The translations under genes and the position numbers were made by a program. This document shows positions 51,662 through 60,195 of a stretch of DNA of 64,000 bases, in pieces. The DNA lies in assembly GCA_030803735.1 (NCBI GenBank), contig JAURUC010000001.1, forward strand, positions 276,501-340,500, given 5' to 3'. How positions within the stretch are numbered: the first letter of the stretch is position 1; each line of letters starts with the position of its first letter. The DNA comes from Actinopolyspora lacussalsi (lineage in GTDB: Bacteria; Actinomycetota; Actinomycetes; Mycobacteriales; Pseudonocardiaceae). Below the pieces are notes generated by a model that saw only the letters and a program-made list of their open reading frames with translations, made no database searches and was not told the DNA's origin.

Positions 51662-52405
51662 TCACTCGCGACAACGGTTCACCGAGTAGAGATGGCTGTC
51701 CGGGAACTCACCCGCCGTGAGCACCTCGCCCACGACGATCACGGCGGTACGCTCGATCCCCGCCTGCCTGACCTGGTCGGATATGTCTGACAGCGTGCCG
51801 CGCAGCACGATCTCGTCGTCCCTGCTCGCACCGGCGACCACGGCGACGGGGCACTCGTGGCCGTAGTTCGGCACCAACCGCTCCACGAGCTCCTCGATGC
51901 GGTTGACCGCCAGGTGCAGCACCATCGTCGCGCCGCTGCGGCCCAGCGTTTCCAGCTCCTCGCCCTCCGGCATCGGGGTAGCCCGGGCGGCGATCCTGGT
52001 GAGCAACACGGTCTGACCGACACCGGGAACGGTGAGCTCCCGGTTCAGCGCTGCCGCCGCCGCGCTGAACGCGGGTACCCCCGGAACGATCTCGTAGTCG
52101 ACACCGTGGGCGTCGAGCCTGCGCATCTGTTCGGCCACCGCGCTGAACACCGCCGGATCCCCGGAGTGCAGCCGTGCCACGTCCTGCCCCCGCCGGTGGG
52201 CCGCCAGCATCTCGTCGACTATCCCGTCGAGCGTCATCCTGGCGGTGTCGACGAGTCGGGCTTCCGCCGGGCACTGTTCCAGAAGCTCCCGGGGGACCAG
52301 ACTGCCCGCGTACAGACACACCGGGCTGTTCGCGAGGGTGTCCCGCCCACGAACAGTGATCAGGTCGGCCGCGCCGGGGCCCGCACCGATGAAGTGAACC
52401 GTCAT
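51662..52405 (-). CDS. cobM: Precorrin-4 C11-methyltransferase
   Basis: 247 residues, the normal length. HFIGAGPGAADLITVRG, the LHSGDPAVFSAV block, IVPGVPAFSAAAAALNRELT and the intact LLTRIAARATPMP segment mark a conventional CobM, in contrast to the long paralogue at 35.2 kb. The ATG overlaps the cobL stop (ATGA), so it is the second gene of a minus-strand pair. Confidence 0.95.
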   Translation of the reverse strand: MTVHFIGAGPGAADLITVRGRDTLANSPVCLYAGSLVPRELLEQCPAEARLVDTARMTLDGIVDEMLAAHRRGQDVARLHSGDPAVFSAVAEQMRRLDAHGVDYEIVPGVPAFSAAAAALNRELTVPGVGQTVLLTRIAARATPMPEGEELETLGRSGATMVLHLAVNRIEELVERLVPNYGHECPVAVVAGASRDDEIVLRGTLSDISDQVRQAGIERTAVIVVGEVLTAGEFPDSHLYSVNRCRE

Positions 52406-53646
52406 CGCTTCGTCACCGCCCATTGCGTCACCCGCATGGCGGGACGCCAAGCGGTGAATCCACCGATAGGAGCGGCCTGTTCGATGCCGATGCGCACCAA
52501 TTCGCCGCCCAACCTGCTGTACCAGTCGGACACTATCGACTCCGATTCCATCGTGACGGCGTTGACCACCAGGCGTCCGCCCGGTGCCAACGCCTCCATG
52601 CAGGTCCGTAACACGTCGGGCGCGGTCACTCCGCCGCCGACGAACACCGCGTCCGGTCGTTCCAAATCCCGCAGTGCTTCCGGAGCGGTTCCCGCGACGA
52701 CGCTCAGCTCGGGAACCCCGAGCCGGGCGGCGTTGCGCGCGATCCGTTCGGCACGCTCGGAGCCTCGTTCGATCGCGATCGCACGACAGGACGGAGCGGC
52801 GCGCATCCACTCGACGGCCACGCTTCCGGCTCCCGCACCGACATCCCACAGCAGTCCACCGGGGAAGGGGGCCAGCCGAGCCATCGTGGTCACCCGCACG
52901 TCCCGTTTGGTCAGTTGCCCGTCGTGCTCGAACGCCTCGTCCGGCAGTCCGGGCGCACCAGCGGTTCGGAAGCGCTCGAAGGGGGGCTGTGTCTCCTCGT
53001 CGGTGCGGCAGCGCACCGCGAGCACGTGGAGTGGTTCGGTGTTCTCCCGCAGTTCGGCCGCGGTCGTGGTCCGGTGCCGCTCGTGCGCGGCTCCCAGGTT
53101 CTGCAGCACCGTCAGTTCGCTGGGGCCGAAACCGTGCTCGGTGAGCAGCTCGGCGACCCTGCCCGGAGTCGTCCCGTCGGAGCCCAGCACCAGGAGGCGT
53201 CCGCCCGGATCGAGTGCGGCCAGGACGTTCTCCACCGCTCTGCCGACCAGGTTGACCACCTCGGTCTCCTGCGACGGCCATCCCAACCGGGAACACGCCA
53301 GTGACACCGAGGAGGGCTGCGGTATCACATCCAGCCGCTCCGGTCCCAGCAACCTGGCCAGGGTCGCACCGATCCCGTGGAACATCGGGTCCCCGCTCGC
53401 CAACACGCAGACGGCGCTGTCCGCGTACTCGGCGAACAAGCCGGGCAACGCCGGGAGCAGCGGTGAGGGCCAGGTGACCCGGCGATCACTCGGTTCCGGT
53501 ACCAGATCGAGCTGTCTGCGACTGCCCAGCAGCACATCGGCCTCGGTGATCGCTTGCCTGGCGATAGGGGACAGACCCGGCCAACCGTCGGCGCCGATGC
53601 CCACCACCCGCACTCGTTCGGGCAGCTCCGTCCTCGCCTCGTTCAT
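52402..53646 (-). CDS. cobL: Precorrin-6Y C5,15-methyltransferase (decarboxylating), mycobacterial-type CobL
   Basis: 414 residues. The CbiE-like half (VVGIGADGWPGLSPIAR, VLASGDPMFHGIGATLA) is joined to a CbiT-like half (LLWDVGAGAGSVAVEWMRA, AVFVGGGVTAPDVL). The GADGW form at the start resembles mycobacterial and proteobacterial CobL and is clearly different from the copy at 36.9 kb. It methylates C5 and C15 and decarboxylates the acetate side chain at C12. It is the first gene of the minus-strand cobL-cobM pair. Confidence 0.95.
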   Translation of the reverse strand: MNEARTELPERVRVVGIGADGWPGLSPIARQAITEADVLLGSRRQLDLVPEPSDRRVTWPSPLLPALPGLFAEYADSAVCVLASGDPMFHGIGATLARLLGPERLDVIPQPSSVSLACSRLGWPSQETEVVNLVGRAVENVLAALDPGGRLLVLGSDGTTPGRVAELLTEHGFGPSELTVLQNLGAAHERHRTTTAAELRENTEPLHVLAVRCRTDEETQPPFERFRTAGAPGLPDEAFEHDGQLTKRDVRVTTMARLAPFPGGLLWDVGAGAGSVAVEWMRAAPSCRAIAIERGSERAERIARNAARLGVPELSVVAGTAPEALRDLERPDAVFVGGGVTAPDVLRTCMEALAPGGRLVVNAVTMESESIVSDWYSRLGGELVRIGIEQAAPIGGFTAWRPAMRVTQWAVTKR

Positions 53647-54131
53647 GACGATCCCGGTGTCTCGGACGTCGTCACTCGGCCCGCAACGGCTCCCGCAGGC
53701 ACGTCCTCCGTGACCACCCCGGACTTCGAAACCGCGCTGGACTTCGAAACCGCGCCGGGTAGCGGGCTCCGCTCACCGCGGAAGAGGTAACAGGACACGT
53801 TCGCGGTTCTCCTTCTCCGGGGCTCGTTGTGTCGCGGAACACGGTTCAACGGCGTGGACGATTCCCGGGACCAGTGGGATCGGCCGGGCGCGTACCGGCA
53901 TGACAGACCGGTTCGGTGTTGCCGGTACGGCGTGTCGGCCACACCGGAGTCCGGGAGGTTCCGGACGTCATGGGCGACTCCTGCCGCGGCTCCGCGCGGC
54001 GCTGCGCCTCGCCTCTCCGGATCGAGGAGCGGGGCGAACACACCGCACTACTGCTCACCGACCGGACGCGACGGGATGATTCTATCCCACTTCGGGCGTG
54101 GCGACGCTGCCGGTGACCGGCACGGTCCTCG
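53647..54131. other. 485-base gap between cobL and yaaA genes
   Basis: No supportable gene or B12 box was found. The gap holds an 18-bp tandem duplication near the cobL start and GC-rich, weakly palindromic sequence. The cobL-cobM promoter should lie here. Confidence 0.4.
53721..53756. repeat. 18-bp tandem duplication upstream of cobL
   Basis: GGACTTCGAAACCGCGCT (53721-53738) is followed directly by a copy differing only in its last base (53739-53756). Each copy contains the palindrome TTCGAA. It lies 75-110 bases upstream of the cobL ATG on the minus strand, where regulator sites would be expected. Confidence 0.75.
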
Positions 54132-54872
54132 TCAGTCCGCGATCACGCGCAGAGCTCGTTCGCCCGCGCGCTCCACCCCGATCCCGGCTTTTTCCGCCAC
54201 CACCGCTATCGAGTCGAGATCGCTGGGCTCCTCCTCGGCACATGCCAGTGCGCGCGCCAGCCGCCCCTTGTAGGCCTTGTTGTGATGGCTCACGGTCTTG
54301 CGCGAGCCGTCCACGAGTTCGGTGACCACGCTTACCGCCACAGCACCGTGCGTTCTCGCCAACGCGGCGTAGGCCCCGGAGCGCAGATCCACCACCGGCC
54401 CCCGCTCGGCGGCCAGCACCGGCTCCAGCGCGGGGCGCCACACGGTGTGCAGTCGGCCGACTCCGGGCAGGGCCGAGTTCGCCGAAAGCCGGTAGCCGGG
54501 TATCGGGTCCCCGCCCCGGACCATGCCGAACAACGCCGAGGCGATCGCCAACCGGTTGTCGGCACGGGACCGCTCGACCGCCGACATCGAGCCGACCTCC
54601 AGCGCGTCGTAGAGCACTCCGGTGTAGCGCTCCAGCGCCGGCGCGGTCGGGGAGTTCCACAGCGTGGCGTTGCGCGTGACCTCGCCCGACATCCGCTCGG
54701 ACAGTCCGAGGGCCCGCAGACTGGCGTCGGTGTCCGACGCCAGCTCGGTCAGGGCTTCGGCCAGCCGTTCCCGCACCGGGTTGAGCTCCCCGAACGACAG
54801 TGATTCGAGCCGCAGCGGCGCTCCGTCACCGCCGTTCGACTTGGTTTCGGACGGGGGAAGCAACACCAACAC
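54132..54872 (-). CDS. yaaA: Peroxide stress protein YaaA (UPF0246/DUF328)
   Basis: 246 residues from GTG 54872. LVLLPPSETK at the start, TGVLYDAL, YRLSANSALPGVG and the SHHNKAYKGRLARAL block identify the family, which in E. coli limits iron-driven damage under peroxide stress. AAAGGAT lies about 13 bases upstream, so a start a few codons earlier or later is possible. Confidence 0.9.
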   Translation of the reverse strand: MLVLLPPSETKSNGGDGAPLRLESLSFGELNPVRERLAEALTELASDTDASLRALGLSERMSGEVTRNATLWNSPTAPALERYTGVLYDALEVGSMSAVERSRADNRLAIASALFGMVRGGDPIPGYRLSANSALPGVGRLHTVWRPALEPVLAAERGPVVDLRSGAYAALARTHGAVAVSVVTELVDGSRKTVSHHNKAYKGRLARALACAEEEPSDLDSIAVVAEKAGIGVERAGERALRVIAD

Positions 54873-55086
54873 GTGAAACCGGGATCCTTTCCGTGTGAGC
54901 CTGTGGTTCCGAGGGGCCGGAGAGGCGAAAGAGGGCCGTGGGGTCCACCGCAGTCTAGTAGCAGGACTGCGCGGTCCCGGTTTTCGCGGTCGTTTCCGCG
55001 GGTGGCCGGGCCGCGTGCGTGGACCTTTCGGCGCTGACCGCGCCGGCCGAACGGGCAACCGCGCGCCGCCGCCGTTCCGCGTTCCC

Positions 55087-55356
55087 TCAGCGCTCCTCGG
55101 GCGGTTGATCCTCCTCGGGGGCCGCGCAGGGAAAGTCCGGTACCTGCCTGCGAACCACGCTGTCCCAGCACGCTCGGCAGGTCGGATACAGCAACCATTC
55201 CGTGGAACTCACCGGAGCGGGGTCCAGCAGCGAGCCGCACAGCGCCCGGACCTTCGACCAGCCCCTCGGCGGGCGGTCTTGCCGGATCGCGTGGCGTTTC
55301 CCGTCCAGCTGCCGTGCCGGATGCCAGAACAGGGGGCCGTCGTCTTCCGAACTCAT
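55087..55356 (-). CDS. Small conserved hypothetical protein, possible zinc-binding
   Basis: 89 residues. ATG 55356 has GGGAG five bases upstream. It opens MSSEDDGPLFWHPARQLDGK and contains three or four cysteines, including CRAC, that could bind a metal. It resembles small proteins common in Pseudonocardiales that are often called zinc-finger proteins, but no function is known to me. It lies between yaaA and proS, divergent from the latter. Confidence 0.7.
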   Translation of the reverse strand: MSSEDDGPLFWHPARQLDGKRHAIRQDRPPRGWSKVRALCGSLLDPAPVSSTEWLLYPTCRACWDSVVRRQVPDFPCAAPEEDQPPEER

Positions 55357-55595
55357 CACAGCTCCCATCGTGTGTTCGGTTCGCTCGAAGTGCGGAACAA
55401 TTGAGCCACACCCACGCGTGGCGAGCGTGCGAAGATCCGTCGCTGTGCTCCGATCGTGGGACTCGCGTCCCGCACTCCGGACCTTTCGGGCGGGAGTTCC
55501 CCTCCGGGAGGGGACTCGCCACTGACCGTGGTCCCGACAGCTACGCTGCCCCGTAACACGCGAGGAGAATGCCGGGCGTAAAGGAGCGCGCAGCC

Positions 55596-57344
55596 GTGAT
55601 CACGAGGATGTCCACGTTGTTCCTGCGTACCCTGCGGGAGGATCCGGCCGAGGCGGAGGTGCCGAGTCACCGCCTGCTCGTGCGCGCCGGATACGTACGT
55701 CGGGTGGCGCCGGGCATCTATTCCTGGCTGCCGTTGGGGTTGCGGGTGCTGCGCAACATCGAGCGGGCGGTACGTGAGGAAATGGACGCCATCGGTGCCC
55801 AGGAGATCCACCTGCCCGCACTGCTGCCGAAGGAACCCTACGAGGCCACCGGTCGCTGGACGGAGTACGGGCCGAACATGTTCCGGCTCAAGGACCGGAA
55901 GAACGGCGACTACCTGCTCGGGCCCACCCACGAGGAACTGTTCGCGCAGACGGTCAAGGGGGAGTACAACTCCTACCGCGACTTCCCCGTCATCCTCTAC
56001 CAGATCCAGACGAAGTACCGCGACGAGGAACGCCCCCGCGCCGGGATTCTTCGCGGCAGGGAGTTCGTGATGAAGGACTCCTACTCCTTCGATCTCGACG
56101 ACGAACAACTCCTGCGGTCCTACCAGCTCCACCGGCAGGCCTACGTGCGGCTGTTCGACCGGCTCGAACTCGACTACACCGTGGTGTCGGCGACCTCCGG
56201 TGCCATGGGTGGCTCGGCCTCCGAGGAGTTCCTGGCGGAGTGTGCCACGGGTGAGGACACCTTCGTGCGCAGCAGTGAGTCCGACTACGCGGCCAACGTC
56301 GAAGCCGTCACGACCCCGGCGCCCCCCGAGGGGAGGATCGAGGACCACCCTCCGGCGGAGATTCACCACACCCCGGACACCCCGACCATCGAGACCCTGG
56401 TGGAGTTCCTCAACTCCGAGAGCGGGCAACGCACCTTCACCGCCGCGGACACGCTCAAGAACGTGCTGGTGAAGACCCGTGCCCCCGGTGCCGAGGACTG
56501 GGAGCTGCTCGGGGTGGGTGTGCCCGGCGACCGCGAGGTCGACATGAAGCGGCTCGAGGCCGCCCTGGAGCCCCTGGAGGTGGCCCTGCTCGACGACGCC
56601 GATTTCGAGGCGAACCCGTTCCTGGTCAAGGGATACGTCGGCCCGCCTGCACTGCTTGACAACGAGGTGCGCTACCTCGTCGATCCCCGGGTGGTACGGG
56701 GAACCGCCTGGGCCACCGGTGCCGACAAGCCCGACCACCACGTGGTCGATCTGGTCTGCGGCCGTGATTTCACCCCGGACGGAACGATCGAGGCGGCCGA
56801 GGTGAGGGAGGGAGACCCCTCACCGGACGGACGCGGCGTACTGCGCTCCGCCCGCGGTATCGAGATCGGGCACATCTTCCAGCTGGGCCGCAAGTACACC
56901 GACGCCATCTCGTTGGACGCGCTCGGGCAGGACGGGAAACCGAAGCGGGTCACCATGGGCTCCTACGGCGTCGGGGTTTCCCGACTGGTCGCGGCCATCG
57001 CCGAGCAGCACAACGACGAGCTCGGCCTGGTCTGGCCCAGGGAGGCCGCCCCCGCCGACGTGCACGTGGTGATCGCGGGCAAGGACGAGAGCCTGGCCAC
57101 CGAGGCGGAACGGATCTCCGCCGAGTTGGACGGTGCCGGTATCAGCGTGATTCTCGACGACCGGAACGCCTCACCGGGGATCAAGTTCGCCGACGCGGAG
57201 CTGGTCGGTGTCCCGACGATCCTCGTGGTCGGCAAGGGGCTGGCCAACGGTGTGGTCGAGGTCAAGGACCGCGCCGGTGGGGAGCGCACCGAGATCGCCA
57301 CCGACCGGATCGTGGGGCATCTGGTCGGTCTGCTGCACGGCTGA
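55596..57344 (+). CDS. proS: Prolyl-tRNA synthetase
   Basis: 582 residues, the long bacterial form. It charges tRNA-Pro. Starting at GTG 55596 gives the familiar [24 protein letters not shown] lies about ten bases upstream. Class II motif 1, motif 2 ([19 protein letters not shown]) and motif 3 ([17 protein letters not shown]) are present, with an editing (INS) domain between motifs 2 and 3 and the anticodon-binding domain at the C-terminus. Confidence 0.97.
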   Translation: MITRMSTLFLRTLREDPAEAEVPSHRLLVRAGYVRRVAPGIYSWLPLGLRVLRNIERAVREEMDAIGAQEIHLPALLPKEPYEATGRWTEYGPNMFRLKDRKNGDYLLGPTHEELFAQTVKGEYNSYRDFPVILYQIQTKYRDEERPRAGILRGREFVMKDSYSFDLDDEQLLRSYQLHRQAYVRLFDRLELDYTVVSATSGAMGGSASEEFLAECATGEDTFVRSSESDYAANVEAVTTPAPPEGRIEDHPPAEIHHTPDTPTIETLVEFLNSESGQRTFTAADTLKNVLVKTRAPGAEDWELLGVGVPGDREVDMKRLEAALEPLEVALLDDADFEANPFLVKGYVGPPALLDNEVRYLVDPRVVRGTAWATGADKPDHHVVDLVCGRDFTPDGTIEAAEVREGDPSPDGRGVLRSARGIEIGHIFQLGRKYTDAISLDALGQDGKPKRVTMGSYGVGVSRLVAAIAEQHNDELGLVWPREAAPADVHVVIAGKDESLATEAERISAELDGAGISVILDDRNASPGIKFADAELVGVPTILVVGKGLANGVVEVKDRAGGERTEIATDRIVGHLVGLLHG

Positions 57345-57355
57345 TTCAGCGCGGT

Positions 57356-57401
57356 GGTGTTCCGCTCCGGCCTCGGCGAGAGCTCGCCGGAGCGGAACAC
57401 C
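57356..57401. terminator. 16-bp stem hairpin after proS
   Basis: Bases 57356-57371 are exactly complementary to 57386-57401 with a 14-base loop, twelve bases after the proS stop and ahead of the convergent membrane protein gene. Confidence 0.75.
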
Positions 57402-57497
57402 CGCCTGTTCACCGGGGAACGCGACATCGCCGTGCGGTGGTGGCGAATCGATTCTCGGCGGTGGCCTGTGCCATCCGTCGCTGAGCCCATCCGCCGC

Positions 57498-58493
57498 TCA
57501 GCGCACCGTTCGCGCCGAGTCGACGATGCGGGGCACGACCTTCTCGTCCGGAGCGCTCGGTGCCGAGGCGGGCCGTTCGCTGTCCGCGCTCGCCACCAGC
57601 ACCACGTAGTGTTCCCGGGCCCGTACCACGAGTGTCGCCATCGTGGCCTTCGTGGGAAGGCACCCGGTTTTCCCGTCCCCCGATTTCCGCTCGCCGCCCA
57701 GTGTCACCGTGCCCGACAGCCGGACCGCGTCGAATCCCTCCACCGTGGTCTCACGTGGTTCCGCCGGTTCGAACGAGACGTCCGGATCGACTCCGTTGGT
57801 GGCGTAGAAGTCGGTCACGGCTTCCTCGAAGAAGCCCTCGGCGGTCTTCGACATCGGCTTTTCGTCTTCCACCAACGCGCTCACCACTCGACCGGCTACC
57901 AGCGTACGGTTGCCGCACCGGTACGAGGGGCCGTCCACGAGGCCGTGGAAGGTCACGTTCGGAACACCGGAAATCGTGTAGCTCTGCTCGGACGGCAGTA
58001 CGCTCCAGTCCTGCGGTACGTCGTAGGCGAACCGGCTCCGCTCGTTGTAGCCCACCTGCCAGCCGTCGATCTCCGGCTCCGGTGCCGGCGGCGCGGTCCG
58101 GGCGGTCGTCGAGGACCGCTCCTCGTCCGCGGCGACGTTACCGCCGGACGGCGAGGAGGCGGTTCCGTAGTAGATGCTGATGGTGATCGCACTCGCCAGC
58201 AACAGGGCGGCGAGCGCGAGCCCGGTAACCACCCCCCAGCGGGTTCTCCGGCGATTCCCGCCACGGGCGGGTTCGTCGAACGTGCCGAAGCCGCGGTAGA
58301 CGGACTCCCCGGGGATCCCCGAGCGGTTGGAATCGGACTGCCAGCCGTACGGACTGGAACTGGAATCCGTCGACCACCTCCCGGGGGAACCACCGGAATG
58401 GGGTGGCCACTGTGGATACTGCTGTCCGCCTCGCGGGCCGAATCCTGATTGGCCGGACGTGTTGTCGTACGGCCCACCGGGTGGTTGCGTCAC
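57498..58493 (-). CDS. Membrane-anchored hypothetical protein with Pro/Gly/Ser-rich N-terminus
   Basis: 331 residues. A cytoplasmic disordered stretch of about 85 residues (QPPGGPYDNTSGQSGFG and similar) is followed by one transmembrane helix (about 86-108, VVTGLALAALLLASAITISI) and an extracytoplasmic domain with two cysteines (RCGN and GCLP). GTG 58493 is used; the ribosome site is weak. This layout is common among actinobacterial cell-envelope proteins of unknown function. A similar layout recurs at 60.2 kb. Confidence 0.78.
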   Translation of the reverse strand: MTQPPGGPYDNTSGQSGFGPRGGQQYPQWPPHSGGSPGRWSTDSSSSPYGWQSDSNRSGIPGESVYRGFGTFDEPARGGNRRRTRWGVVTGLALAALLLASAITISIYYGTASSPSGGNVAADEERSSTTARTAPPAPEPEIDGWQVGYNERSRFAYDVPQDWSVLPSEQSYTISGVPNVTFHGLVDGPSYRCGNRTLVAGRVVSALVEDEKPMSKTAEGFFEEAVTDFYATNGVDPDVSFEPAEPRETTVEGFDAVRLSGTVTLGGERKSGDGKTGCLPTKATMATLVVRAREHYVVLVASADSERPASAPSAPDEKVVPRIVDSARTVR

Positions 58494-58554
58494 ACCGGGA
58501 AGATTACCGTTCGTGGGTCCGGGACGGTCCCCACCGCCGAGGGGACCGTCCCGT

Positions 58555-58965
58555 TCAGCCTCGGAGGAAACTCATCCGGATCCGACGCGTCGGGTTGTCG
58601 GTGTTGGTGTCCACCAGGCACACCGACTGCCACGTTCCCAGCGCCATGCGTCCCCCGAGCACTGGTACCGAGACGAAGGGCGCCACGAAAGCGGGAAGCA
58701 CGTGGTCACGTCCGTGGCCGTACGAGCCGTGTCGATGTCGCCAACGGTCGTCCGCCGGGAGCAGTTCGCGCAGCGCGGTGAGCAGGTCCTCGTCGCTGCC
58801 GGCCCCGGTTTCGATGACCGCGATTCCCGCCGTGGCGTGTGGGACCCAAAGGTGCAGCAGGCCCTCGTCCCCTCCGGCTCCGCGCAGGAATTTCTCGCAC
58901 TCGGTGTTGAGATCGCGCACCACTTCGCGACCCCCGGTGCGTATCTCGACCTCTTCGCTGTGCAT
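58555..58965 (-). CDS. YjbQ-family protein (UPF0047)
   Basis: 136 residues. The family blocks HATAGIAVIETG, HGSYGHGRDHVLPAF and LGTWQSVCLVDTNTDNPTR are present, including the histidines thought to bind metal. Members have weak thiamine-phosphate synthase activity in E. coli; the true role is unsettled. ATG 58965 begins MHSEEVEIRTGGR. It is divergent from the class V aminotransferase gene. Confidence 0.92.
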   Translation of the reverse strand: MHSEEVEIRTGGREVVRDLNTECEKFLRGAGGDEGLLHLWVPHATAGIAVIETGAGSDEDLLTALRELLPADDRWRHRHGSYGHGRDHVLPAFVAPFVSVPVLGGRMALGTWQSVCLVDTNTDNPTRRIRMSFLRG

Positions 58966-59088
58966 GCCGGGCAGTCTAGGACCTCCGTGGCGATTCGGTC
59001 GGATGGCGCCGGGGCGGTGTCCCGCTGTCGTGCCGAGGCGGGGAAACCGGGTGGTTCTCGATGCGATCATCACCCCTCCTCGTTGCGG

Positions 59089-59100
59089 TATCGTTCCGCC
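59089..59100 (+). promoter_or_regulatory. Probable -10 for leaderless mRNA
   Basis: TATCGT (59089-59094) ends six bases before ATG 59101, and no ribosome site is present. Confidence 0.45.
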
Positions 59101-60147
59101 ATGCGCGAGTCGTTCGGTGCGAGCTTCGATGTCCCGACCGGTTATCTCAACACCGCGAGCATCGGGGTTCCGCCCGCTTTCGCGGCCGACGCCGTGTCCG
59201 CGGTGATCGACAGGTGGCGAGCTGGGCGACTCGCCGCCACCGAGTTCGACGAATTCGTGGCTTCGGCGCGTAGGGACTTCGCTCGACTGGTGGGCGTTTC
59301 CGCCGAACGGGTGGCCACCGGCGGTTCGGTGGGGCAACTGGTCGGTTCGGTGGCGGCGGGGCTGCCCGACAACAGCAGCGTGCTGGTGGTCCGGCGGGAG
59401 TTCACGAGCGTGGTGTTTCCGTTCGCCGCACAACACGACCGTGGCGTGCGGGTGACCGAGGTCGACCAGGACCGGTTGTTCGACTCCCTGCCGGATCACG
59501 ACGTGGTCGCCGTCAGCGTGGTGCAGTCCGCCGACGGCGCGGTGATGGACACCGACCGCCTACGCGCGCTCGCCGAGCGACACGGTGTTCGGGTGTTGCT
59601 CGACGTGACTCAGGCGGCGGGCTGGATGCCGTTGGAGCTGGACTGGGCGGACTGGGTCGTGGGATGCGGCTACAAATGGCTGCTCACGCCGCGCGGTGCG
59701 GCCTGGCTGGCAGTCGGCACGGGAACACCGTGGCCACGTCCGCACGGCGCGAACTGGTACGCGGGGGAGGACCCGTGGCAGAGCATCTACGGTCTGCCGC
59801 TGCGGCTGGCGAGTGACGCTCGTTCGCTGGACTCCTCGCCGGACTGGTTCGCACAGCTGGGAGCGGCGGCCTCGCTGCGCTGGTTGGTCGGACTGGACAG
59901 GGCCGCGATCCGCGAGCACTGCCTCGGGCTGGCCGGGTCGTTGTGTTCGGCGCTGGGGCTGGCCGAACCCGATTCGCCCATAGTCTCCCTCGAGGCACCC
60001 GAAGCCGTGTCACGGCTGCGTGAGGCCGGTGTTCGGTTCGCGGAGCGGGACGGCAGGATCCGGGTGGCTTTCCACGTCTACAACACGGCGGAGGACGTTC
60101 GGGCCCTCCTGGACGCGCTCCGGTCCGACTCCGCTTTTCCGTCGTAG
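59101..60147 (+). CDS. Class V aminotransferase-like PLP enzyme
   Basis: 348 residues. The fold type I pattern is seen in YLNTASIGVPP at the start, GGSVGQLVGSVAAGL, the PLP-binding Asp region LLDVTQAAGWMPLEL and the lysine in GCGYKWLLTPRGAAWL, which is the cysteine desulfurase/isopenicillin-epimerase-like branch. A conserved active-site cysteine loop of IscS type is not evident. Substrate unknown. The start is supported by a leaderless-type promoter. Confidence 0.87.
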   Translation: MRESFGASFDVPTGYLNTASIGVPPAFAADAVSAVIDRWRAGRLAATEFDEFVASARRDFARLVGVSAERVATGGSVGQLVGSVAAGLPDNSSVLVVRREFTSVVFPFAAQHDRGVRVTEVDQDRLFDSLPDHDVVAVSVVQSADGAVMDTDRLRALAERHGVRVLLDVTQAAGWMPLELDWADWVVGCGYKWLLTPRGAAWLAVGTGTPWPRPHGANWYAGEDPWQSIYGLPLRLASDARSLDSSPDWFAQLGAAASLRWLVGLDRAAIREHCLGLAGSLCSALGLAEPDSPIVSLEAPEAVSRLREAGVRFAERDGRIRVAFHVYNTAEDVRALLDALRSDSAFPS

Positions 60148-60181
60148 TTGATGTGCTGTTCTCTGCCCGATCGTTACCCGC

Positions 60182-60195
60182 TACGGTAGGTGCCC
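60182..60195 (+). promoter_or_regulatory. Possible -10 for leaderless mRNA
   Basis: TACGGT (60182-60187) ends eight bases before GTG 60196. AGG at 60188-60190 could alternatively act as a weak ribosome site. Confidence 0.35.

Noticed and set aside
53647..54131. Cobalamin riboswitch upstream of cobL-cobM
   Set aside because: Searched by eye on the minus strand for the AAGCCGGTG core and B12 box; neither was found.
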